From: Charina bottae | Taxonomy: Eukaryota; Chordata; Lepidosauria; Squamata; Charinaidae | Direction of reading: 5' to 3' | Assembly: GCA_023362775.1 (NCBI GenBank) | Contig: JALMGJ010000025.1 | Coordinates: 10,479,001 to 10,543,000, forward strand | Length of the DNA stretch: 64,000 nt | Shown: in pieces, positions 10,546 through 23,299 of the stretch | Numbering within the stretch: position 1 is the stretch's first letter | Layout of the letters: each line of letters opens with the position of its first letter | Notes under the pieces: model-generated | The model's input: the letters and a program-made list of their open reading frames with translations, nothing else | The model's database searches: none | What the model was told of the DNA's origin: nothing | Made by a program: the position numbers and the translations under genes

Positions 10546-12139
10546 TAAAATACAAACCTGTTAACTAAACCAATTATTTAAGTAAGGAAAAAATAGGATA
10601 ATGAAATTTTGTTCTCCTTACTCCTTAATTGTTTCTGGCACTATATTAAAAGCATGCATAACCATTCATCTTGAATGAGTAGATGAAAAAAAGTAGCTGC
10701 AGCCAAGAAGGAGATGTGAACTTCTAAGATGATTCCAGAACCTTCCTGTTAGTCTGCCATAGTCTGGAATTATATCATCCATTCAGAAAGATGTTTCTAA
10801 AGTTTCCAGATGTTGGTAGCATTAATTAAAATATGCGACAGATTTTTTTTTTTAATGAAGGGCATTCAGAACTGAAATCACAGTAATACATGAAAAAGTA
10901 TTAAATTTCTGTGTTATATTCACAACTGGCTTACAGTAATGTCCAGTGATTTACTGCAATTGGGTACATAAACCAGGGTATAGGTAGAAGGATTAACAAT
11001 GTGCTATATTTTCTACTATCAAATATATAGTTGTGCAAATGTATGGTTGGGCTTGTGTAGTTTTACTCTGTCAATAATGTCAGCATAGCAGATCGAAGGC
11101 CAAACTGTGTGTAACTTGGGAGATGCATCATTTATGTAACATTTATTTGGCCTCCTAGAGTTAATTCCTGCTTCACATACTGTAGATTTCTCTGGGAAAT
11201 ATTGAAATGCCCCTAACATAAATTAAAATATAAAATAATACATTTTATAATGCATGATTATAAAAAGTTATAACAATACATTGTAAACAACTGAAGATGG
11301 GAATGAAATCTGAATAATGTCTTATATATAATAAACACATTTTTATATCATTAGCTAATTTAATCAGTGCAATTCAATTCTTTGTTCTCTTTGAATATAA
11401 ATGTTTTAATTTGGTGACTGTGCTGATTATTGGGCAAATGAAAAATGAAATCCTAATTACCTATATTCAGCAGAGAAGCCTGCTTCGTACCACTGTTTGA
11501 TGCAGCTGTCTGCAGATGCGATGGGAAATGTTCAGAGAGTGGACCATTAAAAAAGAATAATAAGCTTGCCTAAAATGCTGACACTTGTAGAATGAATAAA
11601 TCCTTTTTCTAGGTCACAGTGAATTACACAGTAAGAACCTCTTGTCTACCCAAAATTGGAAATCTATGTCCTTGACATTGCTTCACTAATATATTGGGAA
11701 TAGAAGCCTGTTACAGGTTTAAGTTCTGTTATTATCAACATGTACCGGCAATGATGTGCATTGCTTCAAAACCACACCTTGAACTATATGTAAGAGAGTA
11801 TGGTAGAGAATATGTAGAAGCCAGCATAAGGTTGTTAATTCCAGGTTCTTCCAGAAATTGTGAAACTCTGAAGAAAATCAGAATGAATGGCAGGTTGAGC
11901 TGAACAGTTATTGTCTTCTAGTATTGATTAAAAGATGGATTTAGGGCTGACTTTTTGGATTTTTTAAAAAAATATCTCTTTATCTTCTACAACATTTCTT
12001 TTTAAATTTAATGTTGCTTATAATAAATGTTCCAGTGCTTGCTGACAAAGGTTTTAGAAATGAAGGTAATATAGAAAACAATGCATTTTTCTTGAAGAAT
12101 TTAATCTGGAGAACAACACTGAATTATCTGCAAAATCAG
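10546..12139. other. Unassigned, possible conserved non-coding patch
   Basis: AT-rich. The stretch 11340-11560 has balanced, non-repetitive composition with a TAATTA-like homeodomain site ('CCTAATTACC', about 11452). That is suggestive only and has not been tested by alignment. Confidence 0.25.
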
Positions 12140-12636
12140 TTTTTTGTTGTTGTTCAGTCGTTTAGTCGTGTCCGACTCTTCGTGACCTCATGGACCATAG
12201 CACGCCAGGCCTTCCTGTCCTCCACTGTCTCTCAGAGTTTCTTTCCCAGCATCAGGGTCTTTTCCAGTGAGTCCTCTCTTCGCATTAGGTGGCCAAAGTA
12301 TTTGAGCTTCAGCTTCAGTATCTGTCCTTCCAATGAGCAGTCAGGGTTGATTTCCTTTAGGATTGACTGGTTTGACCTCCTTGCAGTCCAAGGGACTCTC
12401 AAGAGTCTTCTCCAGCACCACAGTTCAAAAGCATCAATTCTTCGGCGCTCAGCCTTCCTTATGGTCCAACTCTCACAGCCATACATTACTACTGGAAAAA
12501 CCATAGCTTTAACTATACGGACCTTTGTCGGCAAGGTGATGTCTCTGCTTTTTAATATGCTGTCTAGGTTTGCCATAGCTTTCCTCCCAAGGAGCAAGCG
12601 TCTTTTAATTTCATGGCTGCAGTCATCAGTTTCACC
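12140..12636 (-). pseudogene. BovB LINE, 5'-truncated 3' end
   Basis: The minus-strand frame 12232-12597 encodes the C-terminal part of the BovB/RTE polyprotein after the RT catalytic core. Blocks seen are 'LPTKVRIVKAMVFPVVMYG', 'CESWTIRKAERRRIDAFELW' and 'VPWTARRSNQSILKE'. The 3' end reads 'AGAGTCGGACACGACTAAAC' and finishes in an ACAACAACAAAAAA tail at 12140-12155. Compared with the 19.6-kb copy, sequence is deleted just after 'TLMLGKK', removing the end of the ORF. The 5' truncation is typical of target-primed insertion. Confidence 0.9.
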
Positions 12637-14178
12637 AGTTATTTATTGGTAATTGTTTATTTAAATTGTTTTCAAAGGTTCAACATCCATCAGTTTTAAC
12701 AAGTGAGTCATCCAGAGATGCTTCTGACTGTCTTGGCATTGGGATCTTCAGAGAGTGTGGATTTGAATGATGCCTTCAGAAGATAAGACAAATAGTTCCA
12801 GCTTCCTTCACTGATATTTTATTATCTTTAGAGAAGCAACAACTCCGTTCCCTTGGTCTTGTGGAACCCTGGAAGAATAATAATATTGGCAATGGCATCC
12901 GTAACAAGTTGTGATGCAACTTGATGTAAAATGACAGCATGTGTAGTATGTGGTTATCGTAGAAAGGAATATTTTTTTTACTTGTGTCGTGATGTCTTAC
13001 ACAAATGCATAAGTCACATTATTTGTCCTCTTCTCTCCCTATGGACACCTATACATATCAGGAAAAGATTTCTTGCCTTCTCATGTTCTATGATAGCATT
13101 GCATAGAACTTCCTGAAACTAGCTTCCCTTTATGATTATGGTCTATATCCCTAACCCTTGGTCTATATCAGTTAATTGGAACAAATTAAGTACTAACTTC
13201 TCTTCCTAGACAGCATCTCATTATTTTAGGCAATTAGTTGCAACGCCTGGTAACAGCTGTCTTATCTCAGGGGGGTGGGAGTTGGGGGCAGTGGTGGACA
13301 GGGTTTCATATAATAGCTGAATTTAATTCATACAACTGCACAAGACTGTCAATGGTTACTGTTAGAGTGAAAATAAAACTGATACTTTATGGAGTAAAAA
13401 ATATATAGCGATATACCCATTTCTAGACTGTAGGGTCAAAGATGCCTCACTCTTACTATCCTTGGGGCACAACAGTGACTGCACATACAAACCAAATACA
13501 AATATAGCTTAGAAATAACAGAAAATTAAGTGACCTGAACTTTCTCCAATCCTATCAATGATAAGAAATGGAAGCTCACCTCACTGTTAATGCTTGCTTA
13601 TCCTCCAGGTTTCTAGTACGTGGAAGTAATGGGGGGGGGGGATGCCTGTGGTTCCTCAGCTACATTTTTCTGCTTTCCTCACCTTTGGAAACTCTATTCT
13701 TCTCTGCCACTCTCTTCCCCTCAGTATCCCCCTTTATTTGTCTCCACCTGGAATAAAAAGTTTGATGATGGATCAGTGGATAAAATGGTAACCATGAATC
13801 TCCTCATGGCTACAATTTCATCAGGGAATTTTGGGAAAAGGACAGTCATATTTAATTGCAGTTATTCTAAGATTGGGCACATTCATATGACATGCTAACT
13901 GTGGCTTAGATTTAAACATGGATAGGGCACTTTTCTGTGAATTCATTCATGGCCCAATTGGGGTCAGAATTATCACATGCAGGATGGAGGTGAAAAATAA
14001 TTCTAGGAATGGCTCTATGTCCAAAAGTCTGAAAAGAGAGTTAACCACAAATTGATGCTCAAACTGAATGGTTGAACTGGGGTCATTCAATTGTATTTCA
14101 GGCTCAGTTGGTAAAAGGACATGCCTGTGCATGCCCAGAAGCACCTAAATTGTGGGAATTGATTTGGAAGTATTTGAT
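12637..14178. other. No recognised feature
   Basis: AT-rich with a G run near 13630-13640. No repeat family or exon was recognised. Confidence 0.5.
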
Positions 14179-14861
14179 CACAAATCTAAGAGCTCTGATT
14201 AATAGAATTTATTTTAGACCTTCTTTCTAATAAATTCTATTAATCAGAGCTCTTAGATTTGTGGACAGTTCAAATCAACTTTGTAGTTTTGATTCAGAAA
14301 GTTTGGAGAAACATTTTCAGCTGCAAAAATACAGATAGATAGAAATATACAAAATATTAACTCTTTGTTGCTATTTAGTGATTATGTGGATTCTTGTTCT
14401 AGTTCTGGTAGTCCTATATTAAATAGAATGTTATTCAAATGGGGCAGTGAAGAAACTAATTCCACAAACATGTTATGGATTATACAAAATATCTGTGCAG
14501 TACAATATGTAACTATTATATCCCATCTTAGACTTCTTCAATCTGGAATGTTTCAGATGTGTTGGGATCCAGAAGTCCCAGCCAGATTTTATGAGTCAGA
14601 GAGCGAGAGTTCACAAATGTTTGTTGCATCAAATCAAATTGATTCAACACAGCTTCAACAGTGTGACTTGTAGAATCAGAGTGTGATAGTTACTTCTCAC
14701 ACAGATAGGAATGATAGTGAAACAGTGCACAGACACAGATTTGCCCTAAACTGCCTTATATAGATATCTCATTTGAAAGTAGGGTACTCACAAGAATTAT
14801 TGTGTTGTAACCTTGACCTTCTTTCTAATAAATTCTATTAATCAGAGCTCTTAGATTTGTG
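14179..14861. mobile_element. Unassigned element bounded by 35-nt inverted repeats
   Basis: A perfect 35-nt sequence at 14179-14213 ('CACAAATCTAAGAGCTCTGA'...) recurs as its exact reverse complement at 14229-14263, with a 15-nt loop, and again at 14827-14861. The last two are direct copies that also share the preceding 'GACCTTCTTTCT'. The outer pair bounds 683 bp. The interior has no coding capacity. A TIR element whose left end was duplicated and inverted is one explanation. No target duplication is clear. Confidence 0.5.
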
Positions 14862-17362
14862 ATTTTTGGATTAACACTTTCCAGCCTACTGAGTCTAAAC
14901 GATAGGGAGGCCAGTCTGAAATGGATTATCAATCAAATTCAGTTTGGATAATAGAGTTTTAATGGATCATGCCCAGAAGACCAATTTTCTGAAATGAATC
15001 AAAAAATTAAATTGAATCAACCTGATTTGACAAACCAATTTGACTTCTTGAATTGATTCAGAGCAAACAAATTGAACTAAAGCCATACATCAAATTGAAT
15101 CAATACAGTTTCTGCATAATTGAATGTAATGAATTCCATTAAACCCAATTAGCATACTGTAATTTACTTTTATCATATATATGTACTAAAGGAGTGGCCA
15201 TAAAGTGACCAAATGCTATACATTTACTGTTCTTGACTAAACTAAGCATATATACTATTTATACACAGAGAGAGAGAGAGATACACACACAAACAAGGAA
15301 TTTGTAGATTCAGTGTATTAGTGTATTTTCACAATGTAACTCCCATCTACATCCATTTTAGATTATTATAACAGTAATACTGGTGTTTCGCTAGCAAAAA
15401 ATAATAATGCCAAGCATAAAGTTTCAATATGTTTAAAATTAATATTCATACATAACATTAAGTGGGTAAGTGAAAGTAATGGCTTTTAGCTATTCAATTG
15501 GATTACAAATCCCTAGCAACTTTAAGGGCAAAACAATGCAACTGTATTTAGTTTTCAACAAAACATTCGAAAGTGATAAAACTTCAGTCCAGATGAGACA
15601 GTCCAGATGAGAAGTGCTGGACCAAGTTAGATCCCTGTCTTTGGATCACATTCTAGTGTAATCCACTGCAGTTCTTTCTACTCTTGCCACAGCACTTGAG
15701 GCCAATCATCAAATGAAAGCATATATTTTATTCATTTGGTCAGCAGATCTTTTTAATCCTCTTGCATAGTTTCTCTCTCCTGGGCCAGTCCAAAACTGTC
15801 AGGAAGTTTTAAAAGAAACTAAATGATCCTGGAACTTCATCGACTGAATGTGCTTCATGAGTAGAAAGGAGAAGGAAACTGCTTCAGTCCATAGTACTAC
15901 TTTTAGATAGGCTGGATTTTTTAAGGTTCTTAGTACTTAAAATAGCATGATTACACATGGCATATTTTATGGTCTTTCTCTACTACTTTGAGAGCAATCA
16001 ACTGCACAAATTATGGCTAGAGTGAGATTCAAGGAAAGCTGAGTTAGGAGACTACCAGGAATGCTCAGCTTCAGAGTGGGGAGGGGATCTGTCATAGCCC
16101 ATCTTCTCCACTGTCAATTGATGAGTAAAAGAAACAACACAACAAATTCATTTAGCACAAATCAGCCCAGATTTATAGCCTGTAAAAGCCTGTGTCATGT
16201 ATGACATATCTTGTATATGCATGTTCCAAAATCAATAATTCATTTGAGGTGTAATGTAGCTTAGCATTTGTCTTGCAGATTGCAATCACAGAGACTAGAA
16301 CTGACCAATCCTCGTTTCTTAATCACATTTTGATATAACTATTCATCAAGTGAGATGTTAATAAGATGAATTTTCAATTCATTGTATTGTAAACTCTCCA
16401 CATCTATTTATGTTGCTGAGAACAGAAACAGATTTTGATGTCTTTGTTATTATTGATGTCATCGTTAAAAATGGGTATGAGTATTCATGGAATAGAATGC
16501 TGAGTGATAATTCCATCAATCTGATTGGCTAACAAACAGCAAACAGAATACTTATTCCTTATTCTTCCCATGAATCTGGGAAGCAACCAGAAACAAATGG
16601 TTTAGTGGCATAAACAAGTTCATGTCCTGGACAATTTGGTCATAAATTATGAGGTTGTTTTGCTCATCATTTTGCAAGTCATTATTTTTCAATATCGTCA
16701 TCATCACCATCACGTAGCACAGTTGTTGGTACTTAACATGTATATTGTGTTCAGGCATTGACTATATTTTTATAGAAGAATATGATATCCAGCTTTTTAT
16801 TAAAAGCAAATAAACATCTTGAATCTGGCATTCAGTGCATGGAAGACAAAATGTTAATGTATGATTACAGAGCTGTTCTCTTTCAGGTTTTTTCCCCCTC
16901 TGTCCTGTTTCAGAATGAGTATGTCCTTCAGCAATCAAGCATCAACATCTGCCTAAGCAAAACTCTTTGCATGTCGATGGCACCTTAAATGGGGATATTA
17001 GCATATCCCATTGCAATGCAGGTGGGGCATGTGAGTTTAACAGGATATGTACCTCCTTTCTCTCCACCTAACTTCTTCTCATATTCTGACAAGGAGAAGC
17101 AATAATACACACTCACAGAAACATGTGTGTGCACACAGGCACACATTCCTTTTGCCTACCTTCCCCGTTATCTTTTTTTTTCTCCTCCTCTATTATTCTG
17201 AAATGTTTCATCTTCCCACTTCCAGTGCTGTTCCCTTTTCCTTCAATTTCATTTCTCATCTTCTTTAAAAAAAAAAAAAGTGAACAAAGCATAAATTTCA
17301 GATAGAAATCATAGTGTTTCTTTCATTTCTTCTTCCTATCACACTAGATTTATTTTCAACTA
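14862..17362. other. No recognised feature
   Basis: The stretch 14980-15120 repeats 'AAATTGAATCAA'-like motifs without a fixed period. A small tandem 'CAGTCCAGATGAGA' lies near 15588-15613, and there is a short GA/CA tract at 15258-15290. The rest is unassigned. Confidence 0.5.
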
Positions 17363-17422
17363 GCACTGGCCCCTAGAGTTGGACACGACTGCACAAATGT
17401 GCGGGGGGAACTTTTACCTTTT
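17363..17422 (+). mobile_element. Sauria SINE 3' end only
   Basis: 'GGCCCCTAGAGTTGGACACG' through 'GCGGGGGGAACTTTTACCTT' is the last 60 bp of the family, a severely 5'-truncated insertion. Confidence 0.8.
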
Positions 17423-18000
17423 TATTAAACATTACACACCCCAGTAGGAACAGGAACCTCAGGAAAGGGACAAGATTCAGAGAAAGAGGTTGAATTTTCT
17501 TGAATGACAACTCAATGAAAGCAAGTAAAACTTTTGTGAACTAGTCACTGGGTGATGTGGCAGTCAATGGGAAATAACAGTGAAGTAGCACTCATTAGGG
17601 AAGGAACATCTAATGGGGAAATAGCATTTAAAACGATACATATATAGAGGAATAATGCAAAATGTTCAGAAAGCACTCAATGGGGAAGTAACAGCTGGAA
17701 ATGGCAATGAATAGGAAGGTAGAAATTCTTGAAGAAACAGCATTTAAACAATCAGCAGCACTGAGAAAATTGAAATGAAACCTGTGGTCTAACAATGGAA
17801 CAACATACCCAATGCAGTTTTTAAGGTACAAAGTAGGTCCAATACAGACACTTCGTAAGATGTTTCACCACAAAGAAAAGGAGAGAGGAAGACTGTGTGT
17901 GCTTGGGAGTTTTTGGAGAAGCAGAGAAGTACCTTTATCAGTGAGGTCAGGCATTTTACCAAAAATGAAAAAGGAGACTGAGAAGTCAGCCTTTATGTAA
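17423..18000. other. No recognised feature
   Basis: Contains loosely repeated 'GGGAAATAACAG'/'GGGGAAGTAACAG' phrases between about 17560 and 17700, possibly an old degenerate tandem repeat. Confidence 0.35.
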
Positions 18001-18073
18001 GAAGAGAAGAGAAGAGAAGAGAAGAGAAGAGAAGAGAAGAGAAGAGAAGAGAAGAGAAGAGAAGAGAAGAGAA
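18001..18073. repeat. (GAAGA)n microsatellite
   Basis: About 14 near-perfect pentamers. Confidence 0.95.
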
Positions 18074-18200
18074 ATTAATAGATAGACCAAGTTGAATGGA
18101 AAGGAAGGGAGGGAGGAAGGAAGGGGAAAGGGGACTGGTGTAGTTTTCTGTCACTTGGTTCCAATTCTTAAGGATACTTTAGATGGAACTTTCAGAAGTT

Positions 18201-18296
18201 CAAGGAAGGAAGGAGGAAAAAAAGGGAAGGAAGGAAGGAAGGAAGGAAGGAAGGAAGGAAGGAAGGAAGGAAGGAAGGAAGGAAGGAAGGAAGGAA
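18201..18296. repeat. (GGAA)n microsatellite
   Basis: About 18 perfect GGAA units from 18223, preceded by an imperfect GGAA-rich stretch back to about 18100. Confidence 0.95.
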
Positions 18297-19138
18297 TCTT
18301 ACTGTAATTGACTTTTACAGGTATAAAGAATCTGAGATTCTACACGTAATACTTTCTGTCAACAATCAAGGAATGTGTCTGTGTAACTGAAATAGTGGAT
18401 ACAAAATGCTTTAAAATAAACCCAAGTGTATCTTGCAGATTGTGTGACAGTATAATACAGTGATTTTAGTCCAGGGAATCTCAAGAACAGCAGTACGGTG
18501 TTATTTGTAAACATCTTCCCAATCCAACAATCAGCATGTCAGTTTTGAAAATATAAATCAATAACTGGAGGAAAATTAAAAGTGTCTGGAATCTGGCAGT
18601 TTAAAATATTGCCAGGAGACAACATTTAATGATATGCCACTAGGAACAGAAGAAGCTACATGTTACCATATCACATATTTTATCCATCTAGCTCAGTATT
18701 TTCAGGGCTCACTGGAAAACAATTTCCTAGATTTTAGGAAAATTCAAATAATTGAATCTGGAAACTTTTGAATACAAAACATGTTATTTACCACTGAGCT
18801 TTAGCCTTTTCCTGCCTAACACATAAAGAGTTAGAGATGCTGGGGTGCTGCAAATTATAGTTTATGTTATGCACTTGGAAACAGGCCTTTTTCTGGTGAA
18901 GCTTGTGTCAATGTGCAGCTTACGTAGTTAGGATCCTAGCTATTGCATAAATAAATCTTATTGAAATCCACAGCAATTCTTTCAATTTTTTTTAAAGTCA
19001 AGTTTAAAAAAAATGATAGATGATAGAATGAATCCAGTGAATCCAGAATTTTAAATAATTAATTAAATACTCTATTATTATCTTGAGCTTTCTTTGTTGA
19101 CTTTAATTAAACTTTTAATTTGCAATCTTAATGAGATT

Positions 19139-19170
<32 letters not shown>

Positions 19171-19557
19171 CATGTTTATAAATCTTTGGGGTTTGCAATG
19201 TTCATGCTTTAATAAATATTTGACAAAGTGAAATATGACTTTGCTTGAAAAACAGTGATTATAAAGAAAGAATGCATGGAGTTGCATACCTTTTCTCTCC
19301 CATGCAAAGAAGAATATACTTTAATAATCTAAGTAAAAAAACAATAGAAAGGAAAAAAATTATGGACATCCCACAGATACTTGGAGCTCATCAGGCACAA
19401 AGCTTGTTTCATATCTAGTGAAGCACTCCTGTGTAATTGTGGCACAATTAGAAATGCATACAGGACCAACACTACATAGTATACATTTGTGAGGAGAGCA
19501 AAATTAGTAACAGAGAGGAGCAAACAGCAACAATATTATGAAATGAACTAATTGAAC
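18297..19557. other. No recognised feature except a TG tract
   Basis: (TG)n lies at 19142-19171. The rest is AT-rich and unassigned. Confidence 0.5.
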
Positions 19558-20180
19558 TAATTTTGGTCCCATCACTTCCTGGCAAATAGAAGGGGAAGAA
19601 ATGGAAGCAGTGACAGATTTTATTTTCTTGGGCTCCAAGATCACTGCAAATGGTGACTGCAGCCATGAAATTAAAAGACGCTTGCTCCTTGGGAGGAAAG
19701 CTATGGCAAACCTAGACAGCATATTAAAAAGCAGAGACATCACCTTGCCGACAAAGGTCCGTATAATTAAAGCTATGGTTTTCCCAGTAGTAACGTATGG
19801 CTGTGAGAGTTGGACCATAAGGAAGGCTGAGCGCCGAAGAATTGATGCTTTCGAACTGTGGTGCTAGAGAAGACTCTTAAGAGTCTCTTGGACTGCAAGG
19901 AGGTCAAATCAGTCAATCCTAAAGGAAATCAACCCTGACTGCTCATTGGAAGGACAGATGCTGAAGCTGAAGCTCAAATACTTTGGCCACCTAATGCGAA
20001 GAGAGGACTCACTGGAAAAGACCCTGATGCTGGGAAAGACTGAAGGCGAAAGGAGAAGGGGACGCAGAGGATGAGATTGTTAGATAGCATCACCAATGTA
20101 ATGAACATGAATTTGAGTTGGCCTGGCGTGCTATGGTCCATGAGGTCACGAAGAGTTGGACACGACTAAACAACAAAAAA
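19558..20180 (+). pseudogene. BovB LINE, 5'-truncated 3' end
   Basis: The plus-strand frame from 19601 gives 'VTDFIFLGSKITANGDCSHE', 'SWTIRKAERRRIDAFELWC' and, after a TAG stop at 19865-19867, further family-typical C-terminal sequence to about 20130. The 3' end 'AGAGTTGGACACGACTAAAC' carries an AACAAAAAAGG tail. It is the same subfamily as the 12.1-kb copy, on the opposite strand. The RT catalytic core is absent, so it cannot retrotranspose. Confidence 0.92.
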
Positions 20181-21565
20181 GGAAAGGGGGGGGAGAAGAT
20201 TTTTGGAACATATTTTAAACATGAGATCATATTATACACATTTCAGGTGCTGGTTGACAGAAAACTCAGTGGAAAGGCAAGGGAGGGACATATGTCAATT
20301 CCCTCTCTGTAAAGCAGGATTGCCAACGTATAGTCTTCAGTCTAATTTAATGTGCCCTTTGGTATAATTTCAAAATCCATCTCCAAGGTATCTGTTCAGA
20401 AAAAAAACATTTTAGTCAAAGAAATTAACAGTGTAGAATTCCCTCTAGCACGTAGAAACAGAGGTACAGTATTTGTTCTTTTATTTCCCCTCTCTCTCCT
20501 TTTTCTTTCCTTGAAGTTTAAAAACAATAATTTTGACATTTTTCTTTAGCAGTTAATTGATGGAAGTGCAATTTTAAGCCACATTATGCACTACTCATCT
20601 TTCATTGTCAGATACTTCTGCAGTCAAACTATCAGCCTGGACAAAACGGCAGATGTCCGTCAGCCTTATGTACCTGAGCATATTAGCTGGTTTAAATGTT
20701 CTCAGCTGTGTGTATCTGTGGGAAATAGGCAATTTGGAACAGAGCACTTTTTTTTCCAGAGATTATGATTAGAGGTAGTGGCTGAAGTGATGATAGGCTG
20801 AATATCATAGAATCAAATGGAATTCATCCAATATTACATAAACTGAAGAAATGTGGTAATTTGGCTACTTGCGTGACTTCCTTTTGGAGCTGTGTCTAAA
20901 GACATTCCTTTCTTTGATCAGTGAGTCATAAATGAAAAAGCACCACAAAGGGGCCAAAGAATGCTTTGTTTAGGAAGGATAATAATATATTTCAACATGT
21001 CCTTCAAGGTCCTGCAGCCAACATTCCTCACAATGTGGTATGGCTGGAGACCAAAAACAAACATTTGTACTTCTTCTGATTTGTAGAAAAATGGTACTGG
21101 AGTGTCTATGGAATATTTTTCTTCATTTTTTTTTAAAAATGGCCTCCATTAAAATGGCTTGTTTGTTTGTTTGTTTTTACCCTAGTTACTCTGAAAAAAG
21201 TGTTTTTGTGGACTTTCTCATGTAGGTTATAACTAGCTAAATATTTACACCCAAAGGACAACACCATCAGTGGGGCATTATCATGCTTTTGTTGGACTGT
21301 AGATTTCAGACTTTTAAATGTATGTATATGCTATATTCAGGGATATAAAACTCCATGGGGGGATAGTAAATAAAAAAACAGAGATCCCTAACAGAAGTTC
21401 TAGACTCATATTATTACCTTCTCAATAGTTTTGCATGCAGGGAACTGTGATAGATAGTTTTAGATATGTGTACAGTGAAATCAAACTTTTGGTCCCACTG
21501 CATACATATTACATGAAGCCGGGGATTATATGGCTTGATTCTAAGTTGCTATTTAAGTAAAAATA
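20181..21565. other. No recognised feature
   Basis: Unassigned sequence. Nothing resembling an exon or a known repeat was identified. Confidence 0.5.
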
Positions 21566-21613
21566 TGTTGGTTGGTTGGTTGGTTGGTTGATTGATTGAT
21601 TGATTGATTGATT
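21566..21613. repeat. (GGTT)n-(GATT)n microsatellite at an RTE tail
   Basis: GGTT units pass into GATT units. The array forms the 3' tail side of the minus-strand RTE fragment that follows. Confidence 0.9.
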
Positions 21614-21935
21614 ATATGCTATCAAATTGGTGTCAACTCTTAGTGGCCATGTAGGTAGACATTCTTCAGGATGTTCTCTCCCCAACCTAGTTTTTCAGGT
21701 CTTCCAATGGTACACATATCACCACAGTAATTGAGTCAATCCACCTTGCTGCTGGTCATCCATTTCTTCTCTTCTTTTTCCAACATTATAGACTTCTCAA
21801 GAGAGTTAGGCATAATGTGTCCAATATACAGTATGGCAATTTGAGGTCATTTGTGCTCCCAGTGAGAATTCTCGATTGATTTGTTCTATGATCCATAGTG
21901 TCACAGGGAAAACCATTGCCCACACAATTCTAAGC
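21614..21935 (-). pseudogene. RTE-clade LINE 3' end, distinct from BovB copies
   Basis: The minus strand shows degraded C-terminal RTE sequence followed by a 3' UTR ending 'ACACCAATTTGATAGCATAT', with a (AATC)n tail. Its arrangement parallels the BovB 3' end but the sequence is clearly different, so it is an older or separate RTE lineage. Stops and indels are numerous. Confidence 0.6.
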
Positions 21936-22213
21936 TTTGTGGGTATGGACACTGAGTGATATATTAGACCTTTAAAATTTACACCAAAAATGTTATTTTA
22001 TACAAGCATATTTTTATAAGATAGCAAATCTCCATGGATAAGGCTTTTACAAAAAAAAACCTACACTAATTAAGAACATGGTTGATAATTAGGATACAGT
22101 ACCACTTTATATGGAAAACACAGCATTGACAGGAAATGTATCGTAGAAAATTATTGAGTGTATCATTATTAGCAGACACTATGTTCAACTGATTACAAAT
22201 TCTTTCTATAACA

Positions 22214-22639
22214 CAGCACTTTCCAAAGTGCCACCGTTGGTGACACACCAACGGTGGCAGCGGCGTGGGGGCACGCGGGGGTGTGTGCGTGCATGGCGGT
22301 GCGGGGGGCATGCGGCAGTGGTGGTGTATATGGTGGTGGTGGCGGTGGTGGCAGCAGTGGCAGTGGCGGCGGCCTTGCTAGAATGTGGAAGCGCTGATGG
22401 CACACCGCTGCCACTGCCGCCATGCACACTGCCGCCTCGGCGCACACCATGGCACACGCCGCTGCACACGCCCCCATGCTGCTTCGCGACACACTAAACT
22501 GTGTGTTGCGACACACTAAAGTGTCGCCGTGCGCACGCGCCGCCGCACGCCCCCCCCCGCGCCACTGCCGTGCGCGCGCGTGTCGCCGCCGCCGCTGCCG
22601 CCGGGTGTGTTGCCAGTGGCGGCACTTTGGAAAGCCCTG
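22214..22639. mobile_element. GC-rich hAT-type MITE
   Basis: Termini are 'CAGCACTTTCCAAAG' (left) and 'CTTTGGAAAGCCCTG' (right), inverted with one mismatch. The interior is very GC-rich with 'GACACACCAACGGTGG' and 'TGCGACACACTAAAGTGTCG' blocks and CG-dinucleotide tracts. It shares ends and motifs with the element at 51605-51875. Flanking octamers CTATAACA and ATCTATAC match only when shifted. Overlapping ORFs on both strands are products of base composition. Confidence 0.75.
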
Positions 22640-23299
22640 ATCTATACTATTTGCAAATGTTGAGAGCTGGCACACGCTTGGAGTGCAGGAAAACACTGCA
22701 ATGTTGTGTAGAGGGGTAGACCAATGGTGGAATGTGATATATGAAATAGATCAGATATGACCATTTTCTTCCCTTTTGTGCACTGACAGATGCATTTCCT
22801 GTTCCCTTTCCATTTTTCCTCCTTTCTGTTTCCATGGTTTTTTGATTCTCTACCAGAATTCCAGTGCAGATCTGAAGGGAGATGTATTGATTTCAAAATC
22901 TACTTTGAGGCCACCATCCTTCAATATCTACTAAAAGCCCAATATGGTTCATTAGTGGTGGCGATTGCATTTATAGAGTTTATCATGGAGTTCCTGATAA
23001 TATTGAACCTACCTTACTCTACAATATAGATGCAATCCAGTTATGATTCCTCTTTAAAGCTCATGCCTTTAACCATTACATACAGTACAGTGGACTAAGT
23101 TTACAGAGGGAATTAAAAACTCTCAGGTCAGGAGAAAAGAAATTTCAAAGAAGAACAATGGACCAAAGTCCATGGCATAGGGCCAAACATATTCTGTAAT
23201 TTAAGCAGAGCCAGATTTAGGCATAAGCTGAGCAATCTACATAGTCTGAAGGGACCTTTAAATTTTTTAAAAATTTGTTAGTTTTATTATGATTTCCTA
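22640..23299. other. No recognised feature
   Basis: Unassigned sequence between a MITE and a LINE tail. Confidence 0.5.
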
